Shown: one piece after another, positions 60,459 to 64,000 of the stretch
Layout of the letters: every line of letters begins with the position of its first letter
Numbering within the stretch: position 1 is the first letter of the stretch
Source: Streptomyces sp. CG1
GTDB lineage: Bacteria; Actinomycetota; Actinomycetes; Streptomycetales; Streptomycetaceae
Direction of reading: 5' to 3'
Assembly: GCF_041080625.1 (NCBI RefSeq)
Contig: NZ_CP163518.1
Coordinates: forward strand, 4,960,001-5,024,000
DNA length: 64,000 nt
Made by a program: the position numbers and the translations under genes
Notes under the pieces: model-generated
Database searches by the model: none
The model's input: only the letters and a program-made list of their open reading frames with translations
What the model was told of the DNA's origin: nothing

Positions 60459-62174
60459 TCATTTCACAGCGAAGCCGCCGCACATGATGCTGCTGTAGTC
60501 GTGGGGTGTGCGGATGTGGTGCCACTGGACGGTCCAGTCACCGGGATCGTTGGTGAGCGGGATGGCCGGCCAGGACTTCTTCCCGTCCGGGTACCAGGTA
60601 CGGAAGTCGTCCGGGTAGGTGAGGTACGTCCAGCCGGACGTTCCGCCGCCGTTGAGGTCGACGGGCTTGCTGGTGTACCCCAAGGTCACGCCCTGCGTGA
60701 GCACCCCCGGGGCGGGCTTTCCGGTGCTCGCGTCGATACTGTGCGGCGGCTTCACGCTGACGGTCACGTAGTACGGGGCGTGGGTCCCGGACTCCCCGGA
60801 GGCCGAGGCGTAGCCGTTGGTCCCCAACCCGATCTTCACCTTGTGGCCGAAGACCGGGTGCTCCCCGCCCTTGCTCGGGTCGTCGGGGTCGGCCAGGGAG
60901 GTGAGGAAGCCGGCGGGCGCATGTTCCTCGGCCGGCACCTGGCACTGTCCCGTCGACGACTGCCAGTACGTACGGTCGATGTCGTCAGCCGCGTAGGCGG
61001 GCGCACCCCCCGTGCCAGCGGCACCCTTGGACGCCGTGACCTGCCCACTCGCGGAAGCCCGGCCTCCCGCGCCGTCCTTGCCGTCCCCCTGCTGCGTGAG
61101 CACCACGGCCGTGGCCGTGCCGACACCCACCACAAGTCCCACCGCCACGGCCGCCAGCCAACGCTTGCCCGGGCGGCGGCCCGGCTGGGTCATCCGGGTG
61201 GGCGTGTAACCGGGCGGGTAACCCGGCGGGCCGTACGGCGCCGGTCCCACCGTCGGCAGATCGTGCGGCCCCGCCGGCGGAGCAACCGGCTGACGCAGCG
61301 GCATCGTCGGGGTCTGTGCTGCGGTCTCGCCCGGGGTGGCGAGGCCCGCGTAGACCGGGTCCGCCACGAGCGCGGTGCGCACCCCGCAGCGTGCGATCAC
61401 CTCGGCGAGCCCCGGCCGGGCGGCGGCCTCCTTGGCCACGCACGCCTCGATCAGGGCGGCCGGCTCCGGTGCGACACCGGCCAGGTCGACGGGCTCGTGG
61501 ACAGCGCGGTAGCTGACCCCGTTCGGGTCGCCCGCGCCGAAGGGAGCCCGGCCGGTCGCCGCGTAGGCGAGGGTGGCGCCGAGGGCGAACACGTCGGCCG
61601 GCGGGCCGACCTCGTTGCGCAGCAGCACCTCGGGGGCGGTGAAGCCGGGCGTGCCGGGCGCGAACCCGGTGTCGGTGAGGGCGGTCTGACCGACACCGCG
61701 GGCGATGCCGAAGTCGATGAGCTGCGGGCCCTGGGCGGCGAGGATGACGTTCTGCGGCTTGAGGTCCCGGTGGGTGACGCCGTGTGCGTGGACCGCGGCG
61801 AGGCCCTCGGCGAGCGCGGCGCACAGGGCGCGGCAGGTTTCGGCGGGCAGCGGACCGCGTTCGGCGACGGCCTGGGCGAGGGTGGGCCCGGTGACGTACT
61901 CGGTGGCCAGCCAGTAGGGGGCGCTGTCCAACGAGGCGTCAATGAGGTTGGCCGTGTAGGCACTCCGGACCGCCCGCGCCGTCTCCACCTCGCGCCGGAA
62001 CCGGGCCAGCGCCTCGGGATGGTCGGTGATCTCGTCCCGGATCACCTTGATGGCGACGAGCCGCCCGCCGGGCGACCGCCCGAGATAGACCTGTCCCATC
62101 CCACCCGCGCCGAGCCGGGCAAGCACCGTGTGCGTACCTATGTGTGAGGGATCCTGAGGTCTGAGTGCGTCCAC
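60459..62174 (-). CDS. Membrane Ser/Thr protein kinase (PknB-like)
   Basis: A 571-aa Hanks-type kinase. The domain spans about residues 15-270: glycine loop LGAGGMGQVYLG, Lys in VAIKVI, HRDLKPQN, DFG as IDFGIARGVG, and APEVL. After a Pro-rich linker comes one membrane helix (WLAAVAVGLVVGVGTATAVV) and a 180-residue extracytoplasmic domain (WQSSTGQCQVPAEEHAPAGF, SGWTYLTYPDDFRTW) that does not contain PASTA repeats. It may sense an unknown signal outside. GTG start at 62174. Confidence 0.93.
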   Translation of the reverse strand: MDALRPQDPSHIGTHTVLARLGAGGMGQVYLGRSPGGRLVAIKVIRDEITDHPEALARFRREVETARAVRSAYTANLIDASLDSAPYWLATEYVTGPTLAQAVAERGPLPAETCRALCAALAEGLAAVHAHGVTHRDLKPQNVILAAQGPQLIDFGIARGVGQTALTDTGFAPGTPGFTAPEVLLRNEVGPPADVFALGATLAYAATGRAPFGAGDPNGVSYRAVHEPVDLAGVAPEPAALIEACVAKEAAARPGLAEVIARCGVRTALVADPVYAGLATPGETAAQTPTMPLRQPVAPPAGPHDLPTVGPAPYGPPGYPPGYTPTRMTQPGRRPGKRWLAAVAVGLVVGVGTATAVVLTQQGDGKDGAGGRASASGQVTASKGAAGTGGAPAYAADDIDRTYWQSSTGQCQVPAEEHAPAGFLTSLADPDDPSKGGEHPVFGHKVKIGLGTNGYASASGESGTHAPYYVTVSVKPPHSIDASTGKPAPGVLTQGVTLGYTSKPVDLNGGGTSGWTYLTYPDDFRTWYPDGKKSWPAIPLTNDPGDWTVQWHHIRTPHDYSSIMCGGFAVK

Positions 62175-62252
62175 CGCACAGACCTTGCCACAAAGATCAG
62201 TTGGGCATGGCCCGAAACCGTCAGCGCTCGAAACCGTCAGGGCCCCAAGCCG

Positions 62253-63023
62253 TCAGGGCTCGACCGTCGCGTCCTTGTACAACTCGGCCGCATCCCTGCC
62301 CAGCGCCACGCTGTAGGACACGTCGTCCGTCAAGCCGCCCTCCTCGTGGCCGCCGAGGACGCCGACGACCTGGCCGTCGCCGTTGATCCAGGGGCTGCCG
62401 CTGGTGCCGCTGGTGAAGGCCGGGCAGTCGATGCGCTGTTGGGTTCTGCTGTGCACGGTCGGCTTGTTGGTGCACCTGATCGGCGCCTCGCCGGAGTCGG
62501 GATAGCCGATGACGGTCACGGCGGTGGCGCCGGTGGCCGTGCCGACCGTGAACCGGTTGGCACCCACCACGGCCTCGATCGGCCTGTCGTCCACGTCGTC
62601 GACGGTGGCGAAGGCCAGGTCGCTGTCCTCGTCCTGGTCCTTGGTCCATCCGTCGGGCAGATAGCGATGCCCCAGCTTCCACACCCCGTACGGCGCCTTC
62701 CCGTCCCGGTAGCCCGGCACGAACACCAGGTCGGTACCGGTGTCGCTCACGCAGTGCGCGGCGGTGACGATGAGGTCGCCATGGGGGCTGTGCACGACCG
62801 AGGCCGTGCAGAAGTGCCCGCCGGACAGGTTGTCGGCACGGTCCGCGCCGAACAGCGCGCCGACCCGTGCCATCGGCCGCGTGGCTGCGACGTCGGCGGT
62901 GACCCCGAAGGGGCCCGGCCCGTCATCGGCAGTGGCCACGGACGCCGACGTCAGCGTGAGCATCACCACGGCGCCGAGCAAGGCGGGACGCGAGGTGACC
63001 GAGATGCGTGAGATGCGCTCCAT
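62253..63023 (-). CDS. Secreted trypsin-like serine protease (V8/Glu-endopeptidase type)
   Basis: A 256-aa exported protease. Signal peptide PALLGAVVMLTLTSASVATA, then a mature domain with triad His in IVTAAHCVSD, Asp in DEDSDLAFATV and Ser in SGTSGSPWIN. It also has a disulfide-type Cys pair around HFCTASVVHS and AAHC. Complete triad, so probably active. Lies just upstream of the kinase on the same strand, 78 bp apart. Confidence 0.88.
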   Translation of the reverse strand: MERISRISVTSRPALLGAVVMLTLTSASVATADDGPGPFGVTADVAATRPMARVGALFGADRADNLSGGHFCTASVVHSPHGDLIVTAAHCVSDTGTDLVFVPGYRDGKAPYGVWKLGHRYLPDGWTKDQDEDSDLAFATVDDVDDRPIEAVVGANRFTVGTATGATAVTVIGYPDSGEAPIRCTNKPTVHSRTQQRIDCPAFTSGTSGSPWINGDGQVVGVLGGHEEGGLTDDVSYSVALGRDAAELYKDATVEP

Positions 63024-63267
63024 CAGTCCCCACTCTGTCCCATGAAAGTGAGAAACCCGCTCCGACTTAACTGAGTTTTTCCTGTGAAACCTCCCTACAG
63101 CGGCTGAGCTTGGCCGTAGAGAGGCTTGTCGCCGGCAGCGACGTCACCCACGGTACTGGGCACCCCCCTGTCCTGCCCCCCTCTCACCTCCATTTGCACT
63201 ACGAACACAGATGATCACGTTACGTGAGAGCTCTGACAATCCGCCCACACAGGGGTGCCGGTCGGCT

Positions 63268-64000
63268 TCAGGAGATCGGCTTCAGATCCCACGTCACTCC
63301 CGTCAGCTCCTCCGACAGTGTCCACAGCCGGCGGGCCGCCTCCGGGTCGCCGGCCGCCGCGCTGCGGCCGACCAGCGTGGGGGCGCCACGCATCTCACCG
63401 AGGCCGGCGGGGCCGACGTAGGAGGCGCCGGGCAGGTCCTGGCTCGCGGCGTAAAGGGTGGGCAGGGCACCGGCCTTGTCGCTCTGCGCGAAGACCTTGT
63501 TGCCGACGGCCATGAACGCCCTGGCCAGGGGGTTCGCATGGTGGCTCTGGAGGTTGGTGGCCGCGTAACCGGGGTGCGCGGCGAGGGCGCGGACAGGGGA
63601 TCCGGCCTCGGTGAGACGGCGCTGCAGTTCCAGGGTGAAGAGGAGATTGGCCAGCTTGGACTGGGCGTAGGCGCGGGTCGGGGTGTAGCGGCCCCGCAGG
63701 TTGACGTCCTCGAAGTGGATCGTTCCGTCGCCTGCGCGGTGCAGCCCGGACGACAGCGTCACCACCCGGTCCGTCACCTGCGGCAGCAGCAGGTTGGTCA
63801 GCGCGAAGTGCCCGAGGTGGTTGGTGCCGAACTGCATCTCGAAGCCCTGCTTGGTGCGCTGCTCCGGCAGCATCATCACGCCCGCGTTGTTGATCAGCAG
63901 GTCCAGCGGGCGGTCCCAGGCGTCCGCGAACTCCCGTACGGAGTCCAGGTCGGCCAGGTCCAGGCGGCGCACCTCGGTGCTGCCGCCCACCTGCGCCGCG
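63268..64000 (-). CDS. Short-chain dehydrogenase, partial (5' end off window)
   Basis: The visible C-terminal about 244 residues of an SDR include LDLADLDSVREF, the NNAGVM motif, LSSGLH, and the catalytic YAQSKLANLLF. This fits the retinol-dehydrogenase/oxidoreductase branch. The N-terminal Rossmann glycine motif lies beyond the right edge. Substrate unknown. Confidence 0.88.
   Translation of the reverse strand, partial: AAQVGGSTEVRRLDLADLDSVREFADAWDRPLDLLINNAGVMMLPEQRTKQGFEMQFGTNHLGHFALTNLLLPQVTDRVVTLSSGLHRAGDGTIHFEDVNLRGRYTPTRAYAQSKLANLLFTLELQRRLTEAGSPVRALAAHPGYAATNLQSHHANPLARAFMAVGNKVFAQSDKAGALPTLYAASQDLPGASYVGPAGLGEMRGAPTLVGRSAAAGDPEAARRLWTLSEELTGVTWDLKPIS

Overview
The window is high-GC, gene-dense chromosomal DNA of a Streptomyces. 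The evidence is strong GC bias at third codon positions, frequent GTG starts and ATGA/GTGA start-stop overlaps. It also carries Streptomyces-type regulators: RsiG with its two c-di-GMP motifs, the nickel regulator Nur, GlnR, CsoR, and XRE/DUF397 pairs. Gene content and order match, from memory, the core of the S. coelicolor chromosome from the pst/pit/ppk region to glnR, the cysA sulfurtransferase and nur. That comparison is recollection, not a search.

Left part (1-8.9 kb): a phosphotransferase cut by the left edge; a HAD phosphatase translationally coupled to a GntR regulator; a second paralogous GntR gene with a 55-aa membrane protein between the two and matching operators; an Eis-type acetyltransferase; rsiG; dtd; a YgfZ-type folate-binding protein; nur.

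9-18.7 kb: two divergent regulator/enzyme pairs (MarR with an SDR; an ArsR-like protein with an alpha/beta hydrolase), a heme-binding FABP-like protein, a 32-aa membrane peptide, a triple-DUF397/XRE pair with a divergent three-gene overlapping operon, and a cysA-sseC sulfur cluster preceded by a cysteine-containing leader peptide.

19-32 kb: a membrane protein with MoaD, a hydrolase, glnR, a LacI regulator, an HtrA-like protease with an MprAB-like two-component system (three 11-bp direct repeats lie in front of the protease), MarR divergent from an NmrA-type oxidoreductase, a frameshifted Uma2 gene, and an AAA+/TPR pair.

32-44.5 kb: an ABC exporter preceded by two tandem related basic peptides of 38 and 39 aa, mshD, a YtrA-type GntR/ABC operon starting under a perfect 16-bp inverted repeat, the polyphosphate operon ppk-CHAD-NUDIX, and a secreted beta-propeller protein.

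44.5-56.7 kb: a lipoprotein, csoR with its operator, and the phosphate genes (Pit accessory protein and pitH1; pstSCAB with a PHO box). A 4-kb island of damaged accessory genes separates pit from pst: a headless protease-like gene facing a headless HINT polymorphic toxin with a candidate immunity gene, and an XRE gene that has lost its helix-turn-helix beside a DUF397 gene.

Right part (56.9-64 kb): a secreted FAD-linked oxidase, PAP2 phosphatase, SLT-NlpC/P60 wall hydrolase, Ser/Thr kinase, secreted trypsin-like protease, and an SDR cut by the right edge. Phosphate is the main physiological theme (pst, pit, ppk, CHAD, PAP2), with nitrogen, sulfur and metal regulators nearby. No rRNA, tRNA, CRISPR array or intact transposase was seen.
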